A DNA stretch of 64,000 nucleotides from Micropterus salmoides (lineage: Eukaryota > Chordata > Actinopteri > Centrarchiformes > Centrarchidae), in assembly GCF_014851395.1 (NCBI RefSeq), contig NW_024043372.1, forward strand, positions 11,398,469 through 11,462,468. The letters are read 5' to 3'. The notes beneath the pieces were generated by a model. It saw only the letters and a program-made list of their open reading frames with translations. It was not told the origin of the DNA and ran no database searches. The translations under genes and the position numbers were made by a program. This document shows positions 42,601-57,000 of this stretch, piece after piece. Every line of letters starts with the position of its first letter. The stretch's first letter is position 1.

Positions 42601-45600
42601 GCCTGGAAGGTCAGTGAATGGGCAAAGAGGGAGGAAGGACTTATGTTCTCAGGGGTTTTGTGATGTGGCTGATAAGAATCTCCCAGCTGAATGACAATGC
42701 CACTATTGAAAGACTTGTGGATAAATTACCTGCATTGACGTAAAAATTCTTAAATAAGCATAATATTAGAGAGTGCCGATAATTTTCTTTTAAAGAAACG
42801 TTGTTCTATGGAAATTGAGGATACGCTATATATAATACTTTGTTTCCTTTTGCATACTCTAGCATTAACTGACAAGGCCAGACAGCTTGCAGCACGCCTT
42901 TGATGTGTCATCTGTTTAATTTAGAAGGGCAAAAAGATAAATAGTGAGGTGTTTAGACATGTCACCTGACTGTTTGGATAAAACAGTGACAGTATTTTGG
43001 GATCTCAGTTCCCTTAAATAGCACAGTTATGCTGTTTATGCCCATCCCTCTTGCAACAGTATACTGACAGATAACGAGGCACGTTAGAGCCATGATTTCA
43101 ATCACAGCCAGTCATTCCATAATGGGAAGCCTGCCTGCTGGCATGATGTAGACCCAGATGGAATTTAAGCCATCTTTTGCCAGGCTTTCATTGGAACTTT
43201 TCCCTATTGCCACACTTTAATAGCACTGAGGTACAACATTGTGAATGATCCAGACTTAATCAGGCTGCTTGCAGGCCCAGCTGATTCTCATAATCTCACG
43301 ACTTTGCACCGAGTTGAGATAATGCATCTCCTGACAGCCTTGAGAGCCACTGTTATCACATGATGGTTTCTTGGCCTCAGACCCAAGACATGTTGTGTCT
43401 ACCTCTGCTTAGAATATGTGGCTGTGTCTTTTTCCTCCTGCAGCCTCGAGACAAAGAGCGCACAAAAAACTACTTAACTACAAGCAATCTGTTGAAATAG
43501 GTCATTATGGTGGAGGCATGCTGTGAATGCACTGCGTCCCCAAATCAATACGTGAATTGCTATATTTAGTAAGAAGGTCGCAAGGAGGAGTTATCAAGCC
43601 TGTACAAGGGATGAGAGACACCACGAATCAGATCTGCACTTGAGTGGGCCTGCTTATTTTAGATGCAGATGTATCCAAAATGTCTTCTCTAGTGAGGATT
43701 TCTCTCTGTGGAGAGTTGAGAGATCCCTCATGGTGTCTGAAAATGTCACATTCTGCTCTGTGTCAATGTCATAATATTACCCTTCAAGGTGCTACATTGA
43801 CAAAATGTAATCTGAAATATCTCTTGTGGGTGCACTGGTATTCTAACTGATTCAATGGTATGGTTTCAATGATTGACACAGTGGATAATATGTTTTTGTG
43901 TCTCATCTTTAGGTAGAGAGTCACTAGACCACGCATCACTTTATAAATGGAAGTAACTTCAATACCAGAGAAGTGTGTACAGACAAGTTACTCGAGAGTT
44001 AAAAGAACTGAAAGTAGATTCACTTTTTTCCCTAAATTCTAAATGAGCAACTACATACCCTGCCATTGTTTTCAAAAAATTAAAAGCAGCTCACAGAGAC
44101 ATACTGTACTTCTGCACTGATAAACAAAATACATAGTTTTAAGTGACAAGCGCCATTGAACTGAGCAAATTCATATCATACTGTAAGGAGAGAGGGACCT
44201 ACAATTCTTTTGCCAAGTGCATAACATCACGTACTGTGGTTAAGAGAGACCTAGTATAGGCACTGTACCATGATCTCTTACTCTAAGACTATTTCTCTCC
44301 TTTCTGTCTCGCCAGGTTTTCCGTCTGATTTTAACTATAGCTGTCTTCCTGAGTGAGTTGACAAGGTCTTTCTTTTCGTTTCAGCCCAAATCCTCAGCAT
44401 CGTCATGACTTTGTGCAGTGAAAAAAAAGCTAAGACAAGGGGAGAGCAGAATCAAAACAACCTCATTAATAACTGTGACTAATGTATTCCAGACAGTTCT
44501 TTAAGCCTGTTACTTCACAGAGAAGAGATGCCCGTACAGGGAGGGGAGGCAGCAGTGGCCCTGGTGTGTGTCGAGACGGTGTCATACTGAGTTGGTTGGC
44601 GGGGTAGAATGAAAACACCCCACACATGAAAATGTGCTGATCTCTCCCCCACCTAAACCGCCAAAATAACTCTGTAGAGACCACACAGCCTTGAGATGAC
44701 CACAATAAACCAGAACACTGGTCCCAGCACGAAGTGAGCATTTCCCAGGCATCAATATGCCGTGAGGCCAATCCAGGCTTTGTAGTAAACACTGGCGGGT
44801 GGTTAATGTCCGGTGCGGAAGAGTTCTGTACGTGATTTTACTGTTCAGCCTGTTGACTTTGTCTTACTGTTCACTGCCAGTCTTTCTTTGAGTCACATAC
44901 ATTTCTTCAACTGGGTTTTGCTGTGCTGCATGTACATGTTTTTAGTAAATAGGAAATCAAATCCTAACCTGAAGTACCTCATATTTCTCTCTTTTTCAAG
45001 TCAATACTTAAAACCATGATGGATCTTCAACAACCTATATAATACCCTGTAGGCTATAGTTTACCAATAGAAATACTGGACTTCAATAAAGAACCATGAA
45101 ATGTTCGGTGTTCTTTAGGTAAAGAAAGTGTATCAGCTAAGTCTTCTCCTGGAAATAATTACATTTTTGCTAGTGGCCACACTAAATTCTCCAATTACAC
45201 GGAATTGAAGGAATATACTTTAGCCTAATAAAAAGAAATTATGCAGTGATTACTGTCTCATTTTGAAACATGATAGGGACTGTAAACATTATAATATCAC
45301 AGTACTGTACTTTCACTCATGCTGTGAGGTGCACAGGAAGGGATTGTTATTTTTCTACACAAGGCAAAACAGAGCAGCCTTCTCATTAGCTTCTTGTTTA
45401 CAGTCTCACCTCCTCCTTCTCCATATAAATTCAGTATAAACAGAGAATCCCTAAAGGATTTACAGAATAAACTGTGGGAAAATAGCACTAATCACAAGGC
45501 AAAGACCTAGAGGTGGAAGAGAAGAACGAGAGGAGGAACATGGTGAGATTATTCTCACCCATGAACCACAAGCACATACTATAATGTACTGGTTGGGATA

Positions 45601-48014
45601 TTCTAACTGACTAGATAAGAATTAGCCAGGCAGATTATGCTACGCCTTTCATCTTTTAAAGCGCGGTTAAAAAACCCCGTATCCTTTAGATGAACTCGGA
45701 TTCATACAAGAGTGAAAAAAAGCGTGTCGAACTGTACCTTTCAGCTGAAACCTTGGGAATTCTACAGGAGAGTGGAACAGCTCATTATATTGAGCAATTT
45801 ATTTGCTTAGCAGCTGCCCAGGGGGAGGTAAAAAGTTTTAACATCCAGAAAATTCTGTAAGTAGACCATTTACAAAGCCGAGTTGTCCCCCTCAGCAACA
45901 GAACACCATCCCCCTCAACCAGACTTCAACAATTAAACCAGGCCACCGGAGCCAAGCCTGTTTTCCTGCCCAGCATCATGCTCATCCTGCACAATTACAG
46001 TCTTAATTGAGTATTGTGATGAACAAGCAAAAGCACAGAGTGACCTTATTAAATAATGCAAACAATATGACACTGTGTGATGGGAAACATAAAAAGGATG
46101 AACTACAATCATGTTGGTGATCCCTTTGATTTCTCATCTAGTGCCTTCATCAGGTCAAATTTTTAATTTGTCAAATACTTTGGTTTATGACCAAATGGCC
46201 ACAGACAAAAAAGCTTGGTTAAGTGGTGATATACATAAATTGATGAGAGAATGTGATGCGGCACTGAAAGCCCTCTAAAATCTAAATTAGTAACAGATAG
46301 ATTAAAGTTTGTGAGACTAAGAAATAAGGTAACAAGAGAGTATTTTATATTAATGTTATTACAAAAGGAAATACTAAATTGATTTGGGAGAACATAAAGA
46401 GTTTGACAGGTAAACATCATAACGGCAATGAAAAGCGCCTTGAAATCTGTGTGAATGGCAGTATTACACGGGATGAAGCTCAAATAGCAGCAACATTTAA
46501 TTCATATTTTGTGGAATCAGTACGGGCACTGATCCAGAATCCCTCCACCAATCCAATAAGCATGATGCCTATATATTATAATAAACCTGTGTCTGAGATT
46601 CAGGAAATTATTGAAATTAAAGTAAGAATGATTATAAATTCCCTTAAGAGTTCCAAAGCCAAAGATGTGTATGGACTGGACACAATGTTCCTGAAAACGT
46701 GATCAATTTTCAATGTTAAATTTTCTGGCCCACTAACAAATTCTATCAATAGATTCATAAATGAAGGGGTCTTTCCAAAAGCATGGAAGACAGCTATACT
46801 AACACAAATTTACAAAACAAGTGATCTATCAGAGGTTTGTAATTATAGACCAATTATAAAGTATAGTCCCTATCGTGTCAAAGGTATGTAGCAGAACAAC
46901 TTACTAGTCACCTTCAGATTGCATCGTATGCAGTTTGGCTTTAGATTTAACCATTCAACGGAAACTGCAAACTGCTTTTTCCTTGAGAATGTAAAATCTA
47001 AACTACATAAAGGGGCAGTTGTTATTCTTAGACCTTTCAAATCTCTCACTGTTTAACTTTTCCCCCAATAGTATTACAGTTTTTCTCCATTGGTTTGGCT
47101 CATTTCTTGAAACAGAAATTACATTCTCAAAACATCATGGACAAACCTCCAAACCACTTTTGTTCACAACAGAATTGAATTTCTCATTCATTTCATCAAA
47201 TTGCAAATGTCTAAGTACATGTCTCAATGTCTCAGTACATCTTGCAAATGATTAAGTACAGGTAGCCTACATTTAGCACAATTTTCAAGTGAATAGATCT
47301 TGTTGATCTAAACTGATTGTTGTTCACTCCAAAACGTGTCAGCGTCATTTCATTGTATAGGTCATCACATGCACAATAGTCTGTTCAATTGTCAAAATTA
47401 GTCAAGAACATAATACCATGATTACCATATATGAGTCACTAGGAACATTTGATAAATTTATTACAGCAATTGACAGTCAGGTGAAACTAGAATTTGACCA
47501 ACGAAAGAGGAATGTCACACATCTCAGATGGCCTATCAAACAGTATGTTTAGTTACCTGACAGGTGCTGTCCATTACTGTGAATGTATGTAAAGAGCTTG
47601 ACCATGCAGGACCAGTACAATTTCTGAACATGGTGGCATCTGGCCAAGTAAATGAACAAGGGCAACTGCCTGCTCGAGGAAGAGGAAGAAGAGGAAGAAG
47701 AAGAGGAGGAGGAGGAGTAAGGGTGCATGGTGGTGGAATAGGGGAAAGAGGCCGAGGAGCACGAAGACACCATGCTGTCCCGGACAAAATTTGGGCCACA
47801 ATTATAGACCATGTCACCAACCATGGCCTCACAATGGCAGAGGCATGTCGCAGAGTGCAGCCTAATGTGCCTCGCTCTACAGTCTCCTCCATCATCCAAA
47901 CCTTTCGCAGGGAAAACAGGTATGTAGTCAGTCAATGATGGAATTATATGTTGTACAGGACAGGACACTGTGCATAGAGCAAGAAATATATTTATTTACA
48001 CATTTACCTATTCA

Positions 48015-48057
<43 letters not shown>

Positions 48058-51000
48058 TGTGTAATATCTTACCTAAATGGGATGTTATGATTCTAAAAAT
48101 GCTATAAAAACATTGTAGAAATTAAACTATGGAATAGTTTAGTTTTTACAGTATTGATGATACAGTTTACAGTGGTATTCCAGTCATTGTCCAGTGATGC
48201 ATTAGAATTGTGGTAAAGTTACTGTAAGTAAAACAACAATACAATTACATAGGTAACTCATTCTGTAAGGAATACATAAGGTATCCATTACGAATGGAGT
48301 GTTGTCCTTTGAATTCTATGTCTAGGATTGGACGACAACCTTGCACGGGTGGCAGAGGAAAACTTCTCAATGAACAACAAGAACAAGAGATCTGTAACAT
48401 GGTGATGGCAAATAATGTCATCACATTGAGACAGATCCGCACTGCAATCCTACAAGACAATGCCATATTCCAAAATGTCAACTCTATAAGCATCTCCACA
48501 ATAGACCGGATATTGAAGAAGAATCAGATGACAATGAAGTAAATTTACAGGGTACCATTTGAGAGGAACTCTGATAGAGTTAAAGAGCTGCAGTACCAGT
48601 ATGTACATGTAAGTCAGTTACTGGTTGTCCATCATTATAACCTTTTTACAATTAAGCAGGTGAAGTGAACCACCTTCGTGGTACTGAAAACCCAGAGTTT
48701 ACCCCGAAGTTACCTGGATAAGCTCAAATCCTGCTTCGTGGTACAGGCCCTAGGTCTGTAGCAAGAGGAGATCGTATAATACCTATGAGGAGGACTGCCT
48801 TCGGACAGTCAGCTTTTTCAGTGAGAGCTGCTCACACATGAATTAGTCTGCCAACTGTTATTAGAGATTGTGAAACATATCATTAATTTAAACTGAATTT
48901 AAAATCATGGTTAAAAGACAATCAAGTGTATGACCATAGTCAGTGACTTACTCGGTAAAACCTGAGGAGTGCTTTGTTTTATGTTTTTTAAATTGTTGTC
49001 CTTGTTTTAAAGTATCCCTTGTTCTTGTGAAATGTATTTTGTTATATGTATAAGTATTGTTGCTCCTGTTTTAGTGTATTATATGTAGTTATGATAACAC
49101 CTGCCCAGGGACTACAGTCCAACATTTCCCAAGCTGGCTAAACTAGCATATTTACAGAAATGTTTATTAATGTGCACTGTCTCTGTAACCATAAACTGTA
49201 TAAATAAATAAATAAATACCTGCAACACTAATGACATTCCCATCACCCTCAGCTGTACTTTGATTTAGCAAACGTTAGCCTGCTAACATGGTGAACTAAG
49301 ATGGTGAACAAATAAAGTTAGTTGTCCGGATGTGCGGCGTGGCTGGGACTTGCTGGCTTTCGCCGTTGTGTTCTGCCGCTTGCATTCTCTTATTTGCTTG
49401 GCCTCGCGCGCGTGATACGCGCAGGGCTGCCAGGCGTTGGGTGTCACTGTGCTCGTAGGGTGTGCGGGTTGGGGTCGTCACTTGCGCGCTGATGTTGATG
49501 ATTGCGTGGCATTTTGGCAGTTTGGTTGCCTCTTCCGCAGCGGTGGGGTACTAGTGTTGTGTCTTGAAAAGAACGTTTCGTTCATAAGACCTAAACGTAA
49601 ACTACTCGTTCACCGCTCACATGGGTCCTCCTCAGTCTTTCATTCACTCGGCAGACTGCCAGCGCCGGAGAATGAGAGGCAGGTCGGCTGTCAGGTAACA
49701 GTCACTGGACTGACATTATATAGCTATTTTGTTAATTATGTGACATTTTATAAAGCATAACGTTGTCGATTGGCCTTTGGATGGCCGTTGTCTTTGGCGT
49801 TTGTTGGTCTGGTCGGGATATTCTGCGCTCGCATCGCGATTTGTCTGGGAGTCGACTTCTCTCCCACCCCTATTTGCTACTGGGGTTCTTGCCTGCCTGT
49901 CACTGGAGTTGGTGTGGCGCGGTTGTGGCATCCCACTCTCACTATGAACTACATTCTGTAACAGGCTTATGCACACAAACATATACACATACCGACACAC
50001 TCACCCACACGCACTCAGACACATATAGTCTCACATATAGACACACACACAAACAAAGGTTCTCCCTGGTAGAATTATTCTTGATGTTTTTCATTCAGTT
50101 ACTTATTTAAATTAATTGTTATTATTTCAGCTCTTGAGGCTTGTTGTGTGGTTTATTTATGTTGCATGATTTTTTCTCGTTTTCATTTCTCTCTCAATTG
50201 TCTACCTATGTCAGCTGTTTATTGCTGCTGTTTGGCTGGTTGTCTCTTTGTGTTTGTTTGTTTGTGTGTTTGTTGTTTTTTGTTTGTTTGTTGTTTGTTT
50301 TTCTCCGCCCAAAGCCACCATCCCCGTTCTCTTGCAGGTGTTGCCCTCTCTCTGTGCTGTCTGTTTATGTGGTGTTTCTTTTCCTCATCCCCATGTCTGT
50401 CCCCTGTCTGGCCCAGTGACAAATAAATTTGAATAAATAACAATACAGACAAAGGAGTATATTAATACTCTCTTGTTAAAGTAAAATCTGTCTGGTACAA
50501 TATGGTATCCAGGTCCTCATACTCATACCAGGCTGCCGGTAAAAAAAAAAAGAAAGAAAAAAAGATGGTGAACATGGTAAAAATCATACCTTCTTAACAT
50601 CAGCATGTAAGCATTGTCATAATGAGCATAGTCTTGTTAAATGGTGGATGTCTCTTAGGCCTTCTTTTGAGCTGATGAAGATCTGACTGAGATCAAAACC
50701 ATGTCTATTCAACTTCATTTGTGGCTTGAAGTCAGTGTGCTGGTGTTACTTTTTCATCAGTATCTCTTGGGTCTTGACACTTAACATAGTGGACAACATA
50801 AGCATATCTAGTGAACAAAAAAGTATTCACCTGGATTCTCTCATAAGTCAGGAACACACAGGTAGTAGTCACCTGGCAAAGAAAACAAAGTACAATCCTG
50901 CAGCAGTGGCTCTCAACACGGGAGAGCTTAATTTTACATTGATGGGACTTTAGAGGTATGTGTTCAATTTCAAATTCAAACACCACTCGGAAATCTCCCG

Positions 51001-54000
51001 GGGAGGATGATGACAGAAACATTTGCTATGCCAGTCCAACTTTTGAGCTGACATTAGCCAGTGGATTTCTAAACATTTCAGAATTAAATCCGTAAGTAAA
51101 ATAAATCTCAATATAAACTGCTTGATTTGGTTGTTGATTTTGCTCAAACACTGCAGAGGCCCTAGTGGGTAGATAAAGCTTGTGTGGACATGATCACCTC
51201 ATAGGGATTCACTGAGGTTAACAGAGATGTTGCCCTTGGATACTTTCAGTTTGTTGTTTTTTCTTATTTGGTTTCAGGCACTGCAATTAGCTGTTAATTG
51301 AACTCAGTGCTTTTGTTTTCCTTTGAGAACAGCAGGGTGTACTTTCTGAATCTAAATCACTTTGATTGCCATTAATTAAATGCACAGGAATTTATCGTAA
51401 TGACACTGCAAGAGAGACATATCGACAACTCAGAGATTTACAGTGCATGCTGATTCATTGTGCAAAGCAAAGTGGACTTTGCAGTGTCCAGAATAAAGTC
51501 TAGTAGATGTACAGCAACAAAGATGTTCAATTTACATCTCTGAAGTATGTATCCACTACATATTTTAAGTACTATCATTGTATGTAAAAGCTGAAAGAGT
51601 GACTGTCTCGCAGAATATAGTTAGTCAAAATATGTACAAAAACCTCTGATCTTCAAGAACTGAAGGTAGCAACCTTATTTTTAGTTTGACAACCACCCGT
51701 TTATTTAATTATATAATGTGTTTTGGAAGGAGCTGTATAAGAAAATCTTGTCGGTGCAGAGTAAGTAATCCCTCAGTTGAAGTCAAAACATCAGAATCAT
51801 AAAATACTGGAGTTAGGAAGTTTATAGCATTAATATCCTCTCCGTGTCATGTATTCCTTTTAGGCTGCTCAAAGCAGATGATCTCTCATGGTTATTAGTG
51901 CAGTATGTTGATGGGCGGCGAGGCATATAACACTGATAAGAGAAGGAGAAGAAGAGAAAGACGCAAATAAATGCAAGCTCATGTGTCCGTGTTAATATTT
52001 GTCTCCCCTTTTGCCTTTCCATTCTGATCTATCTACCGTCCCATCTCTCAGCCTCACTTGTGCAGCCGTTTAATCTTTAATCACTTGAAGTTTTAACTTT
52101 TTTTGATGGCTGATGTTACTTATTTTAGACTCCATTATACTTCTGGAGGATCTTCTCCATAGGAAATGAAATATGTATTCTCTGTTTTGCTGTACTAGCA
52201 CTAAGTCAAAGTGAGGACCACTGTATACTGCAGTCATATAGTTACATAAGTTCCTGTCATTAAAGTTCTTCTCAAAGGAACCAACTGTCAAATAATTCAA
52301 ATGAACTGAGCAGCAACACAATGAATAGCTGGTGAATTATATCACTAACAGATGTTTTTGTAATTTCTTCTCAGCGTAAAGGGGCACATATTCAGGTGGA
52401 ATACATCCCACAACAGTAAGCACCTTTATGTGTGGAGTATCTTGTGTTGCAACACTATGATTTGTATGAGATTGAATGACCATCCAGTGTGAGGCAGAAT
52501 ATAGACCCAATCCTTTTGGCTTCTTAGTGAATGACCAAGGGGTTAACTGTGTGTGAACAACTGTGCTCATCTCTGCAGAATACACGTGGCACATCCCACC
52601 GATGTCAGGAATGGATAAGCTTTCTCTCCACTTTCACTTTTAGAATAGCTCTAATGTAGGTCAACAGCATACAACACAAGACACCACAATTTTCTCTCAG
52701 TGTTGACCGAGTTGTAATACATCATTGGAAAACAAGGTCACTGATACTCAGGAGGGATTCCTGTCTTTAACAGTGAGCCCGATTGTTTCTCATCTTTTAT
52801 CCAGACAGATGCTTGATCCATCAGTCTCCCTTACCCGAGAGCGACTTCAATCCTCTAACAGCACACAAGTCGAGGACATCTGAGAAAGAGCACATGGGAT
52901 GTTTTGACAAAGCCCTGGCCTTGTCCCTGATGAGTAAAGAGAGGCACATATGGAAGGATCTCTATATACTACACAGCTCTCATTTCCTCAGCGTCAGGAC
53001 AGCCTATACAAGGCAAATTTATCATGAACAAAACCATAAGGTCTCAGGGTTGTCACCCAGCTTTGCTCTCATGGAAAAACACCAGAAAACTGTCTGTGGT
53101 ATCTTGGGGGTTCAGGGTGAGACAGGGATAGGTGTTACAAGCAAGAACCAGACCTGCATGGAGCCTCTGCAGTCGACCAATGATGATAGAAAAAAAAAGA
53201 GGTTCAGGGATTAAAGCAGGTCATACTGTCTGAATCTGAGATTCAATAGATGGTGTGGGATAATGAGCAGTGTGACAGAGGGGCATCTGGAGCAGAGCCC
53301 GACATGTGCAAAAACATGTGGAAAACGTTAACAGGCTTTACAGGCCATGACCTTTGAGTTCAGGGAGATTCGCAGGGATCGCAGGTCACGTTATCACATC
53401 TGCATATGATGGATGTGCTGTGAAAATGAAGATGATAAAGTATATGGTTGTGGGTATTCAAGGTTCCTGTGTGCGCACATGATTACATACTGTATGGAGC
53501 ATGTGTTCATTCACTGTAATGTGATTTGTGCACTCACTATACTGCAATGTATATTAGAAGGGCTGTGTGTGTGTTTAATTTAGAGTTTTTCTCTCATTAG
53601 ACTTTTCTCTTCTTCTCATTAGAGGCTCCCCCGCTTCTCGTCTCTCCTTCACTGTATGGATGTGTGCAGGGTGCACAACACGCAGAGGAAAAAGAAGACT
53701 GGCGGACAGAGAAAAAAAGCACCTGGCCGTACTTAAAATCCCTTCACAGTGGGGAAGAGGGAATAAAGGCTCCTGAATGTTCCCTGGGGCCTGTGCGGAG
53801 GACAGAATGACATGTCTTAGAGCACGCCTGTTTGCCTCCTGCTGTTACAACATCCTACACTGTGTACAGACCAAAGGGGCTACCTCTATCAAATACACAT
53901 CACAGACCCTTTAATGGGTCTAAATGAAAAAACCAATAATGGAAATTAAGTTATATTGCCTATGATGCAGAAATGAAGTCATGATGCCATTTAAAAAACA

Positions 54001-57000
54001 AATGTTGTGGTAATGAGCATCTGTTCAGGAGCTAATTTGTATTCCTTATGCTTAACTAAACAGCTCCTAACAGCAGCCAAAGCAGCCATCTATTGAAAAG
54101 AATAAGTGTGGCTTTTACTTTAACATAATATTCTGCCTTTTGTGTAGGCAGACTGTTGATATTCCTCTCTCTGTTTCTTATTTTCTCCCACTCTCTCTCT
54201 CTCTCTCTCTCCCGGTTACTGCAACCCAATGCAAACGTCCCTTCACAATACACAAAGCAAAAGCCTTGAGGGGGTGTGTTTGTTTTGTTTTGCCTTGTGT
54301 CTTGTTCCAGCGCAGGGCATAGTCATCCAGTCATCTGCGTGGCTGTTCCCCACGTGCACTGTTAGTCAATTAGAGCTGCCATTAAAGACAGAGGCACCCA
54401 GGGAAATAAAGGCAGCCGTGTGGATTTGTCTGTGCTATGCTGATTTCCACCCTTAAACCCTCTCCAGACGCAGAGATTGCAATAATAGGGATCCTGACAG
54501 TGGGTTAGGGGGACTCATTTCCTGCCTGCTCCTCCTCTCCTCCTCTTTTCCATGCAATCATGTCTATCCAATCATGTCTGCCCAGCACCTACCTTTGCAC
54601 TCGATCCCCCTAACTCGCATTATCTACAACCACATTTGGCTGAAAAAGTACTGAAGCCTTTCCTCCTTAATCTAATTGCTCTGGGTTTCAACTGCAGGAA
54701 CCTCACTTCCAAGCAACTACTACCCACCACTGATGCAAACCTCACCAAGAGACTGACATTAAAAGAGGCACTAGTGTTGTTCCAAATTCTCCACACTGTG
54801 ACCTAAAAATCATTCATGTGACTTACTGACTTGCTGTGGGGCCTGTCGTGCATGTTCAGTTGAATATGCTATGTCTATTATACAGTATATTGAACTCTTA
54901 ATAGTGTCACAGCCTGTGGATGTGGAGATAAGTTTGCATGTGAATCTTGTAGATGTGGGTGAGATGAGGATATGATAAACAGAATCGCCATATTAAGGAT
55001 TTAACATTATGGACTGGCACAGATTGTAAAAATCGTTAAGTCATGTATGTGATATGTTTAAATGTCTTTATACACTCTAAGAACTCTTAGAAGTCCTTTT
55101 TCTCAGGCAAACTAACTGGTCTCGTCATCAAAATATTTCTTACATGATAATTTCCAAGTGGAAAAGTGTGAAGATGTAAAAGTTAAACTCCTTTATCCAC
55201 TGTCATGCTGTGTGATGCTATGTGTTGACTCCTCTCGAGGCAAATCTGGGCCACAGCGCCACACAAACTAAGCTGCTTGTTTTGCAATGCTTTTCTTTTA
55301 CTCCCCAAACACATTTGCCATTAACAAAAACATTACCAAAACATGAATCAAGCTGTTAGTATTGCTGTGACAGACTGTCTGTATCTGAATCTTCACCGCT
55401 CTTTAACATGAGCCACGCTCCCACAGTTGAGACCCTTGAACTCACAATAGCGTGGGGTTAGATGATCAGATTACAGTGAAAAAACACACATGGGCATTGT
55501 TATGGGGAGCTTGCAATTCCATCCCTGAACATGGCTTTCATTGTGCCCCGCTGAAGAGACTGCTTTTCATTCTGGAGTGAACAGCAAGGGCAAACAGGAC
55601 CTCACGTGTGTCTGTGGTGCACCATCTCCTCAAGGCTCTGAGGGGAAGTAGGATCTTTCTTTTCAGGGCTGTCTCTGCTGAAAAGCCCTGGTGTGGTTCC
55701 TTCACTCCCAGCACTTCTTAGAGAGGAAACTTAATCTTACAAAGAAAAATGCCTCAGATATTTGGTGTAAGCACCCCCTTCTACTGTCAATATTTTGACA
55801 GATTTCATGACAGCATAATTATTTGCCAGGATCCCCGCCAAGTATTTAATTGTTATATGCGTAATTACACGTTTAGTTACAGAGATGTTGGAACAAAGCA
55901 TTGGTTGGGTTAATAATATCATAGTACAAATAGTCTCTTTCATTTTGGCTGCTTTATACTGTCTCTGTTGCTCCAATCTCCATCTATGAAAAAGGATATC
56001 TTTCAAACCTTCAGAGGGCACCTCTCACAAATCAGTTCATTACCCCATAATATCATCAGGCAAAGGCGCATCTTTCATAGATCAATTCATTATCCGACTT
56101 CTGGCAGTTGAAAGGTGGTGAGTGACCACAGTTTCAAGCACTGTATCGGCTTTCAGTGTTTAGGAAGATGACCAGAGAGAAACTGGTGGCAGCCTTCCAT
56201 CAAAAAGGGCTTCTGAACAAAGGGGGGACCACAGAAAAATATCATTAGTAACTGTTATGGTTTTATTTTCTTGCTTGGTAAAATACACACTGGCCCGTTG
56301 TTTGCACTGAGGTTCATAACTATTGTATGAAGCCATAAAATCCATCTCCGTGCATAGCGTTTTGCTGCATTCCACAGCTGCACTCTCAAATAATGCGTTC
56401 TTTTCATAAAGCTTTAATATTCAGTCAGTGCATCACATGATCAGGAAAGACCAAGTGACAGAGTCAAAATCTGTCTGTTACACATATGTGTGCTATCAGG
56501 GTCACTACAGTTTGTCTATGAGCTCTGCAGTGCTCAAATGTGTAACTTCCACTACTGCAGTGAAGGTAATGAAGAAGAGAGCATGCAGTCAGTATAGCTT
56601 TTCATCTGGTGAACCTTGGATAACAAAGCCAGTGTGCAGCAGTTAAGGAGAAATGGTCAGAAATGGAAGGTGAAATGCAATTGTTTTTTTCAGTAAAAAA
56701 GTCCCATGCCCAGCGGTGCAAGGATATAAATGAAACACGCTTTTCCCTTTTGAGCTGACAGCATTTGATTGTATAATCCTGTTTAGCACAAAAAATACCA
56801 TGACTGAGGACACTCCACCACATGCAGTATAGGTCAAAAAACAAGCAGATTTGTGTAATTATGTGGGGATGTGGATGCTACAGCAGAGCAGCTATGTTCA
56901 CGTGCCTCTTATTGGCCTGTATTCCTTAAGGAGGAGCTGGTGCCTGTCCTCATTAGTAGTCATTGAACGGGCTTGGCAGTGTTTGTGAGGCAGCACCCAT

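Larger units (their letters stand above)
47074..48609 (+). mobile_element. IS630/Tc1-like DNA transposon, 5' part, inserted in the LINE
   Basis: The left end ttacagtttttctccattgg follows a TA at 47072-47073, the target site expected of Tc1/mariner elements. Inside are two exons of a degraded transposase, annotated as a pseudogene. The right half, including the DDE catalytic core and right terminal repeat, is missing. Family assignment rests on recalled resemblance of the protein. Confidence 0.68.

Noticed and set aside
47564..47938. Open frame with an Arg/Gly-rich stretch that could look like a host RGG-box protein
   Set aside because: The downstream splice to an IS630-like helix-turn-helix segment and the TA-flanked left end show it is the first exon of a dead transposase.
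52783..53214. 143-residue plus-strand open frame in intron 3
   Set aside because: Its composition and lack of any recognisable motif suggest a chance frame; no splice or promoter context supports it.
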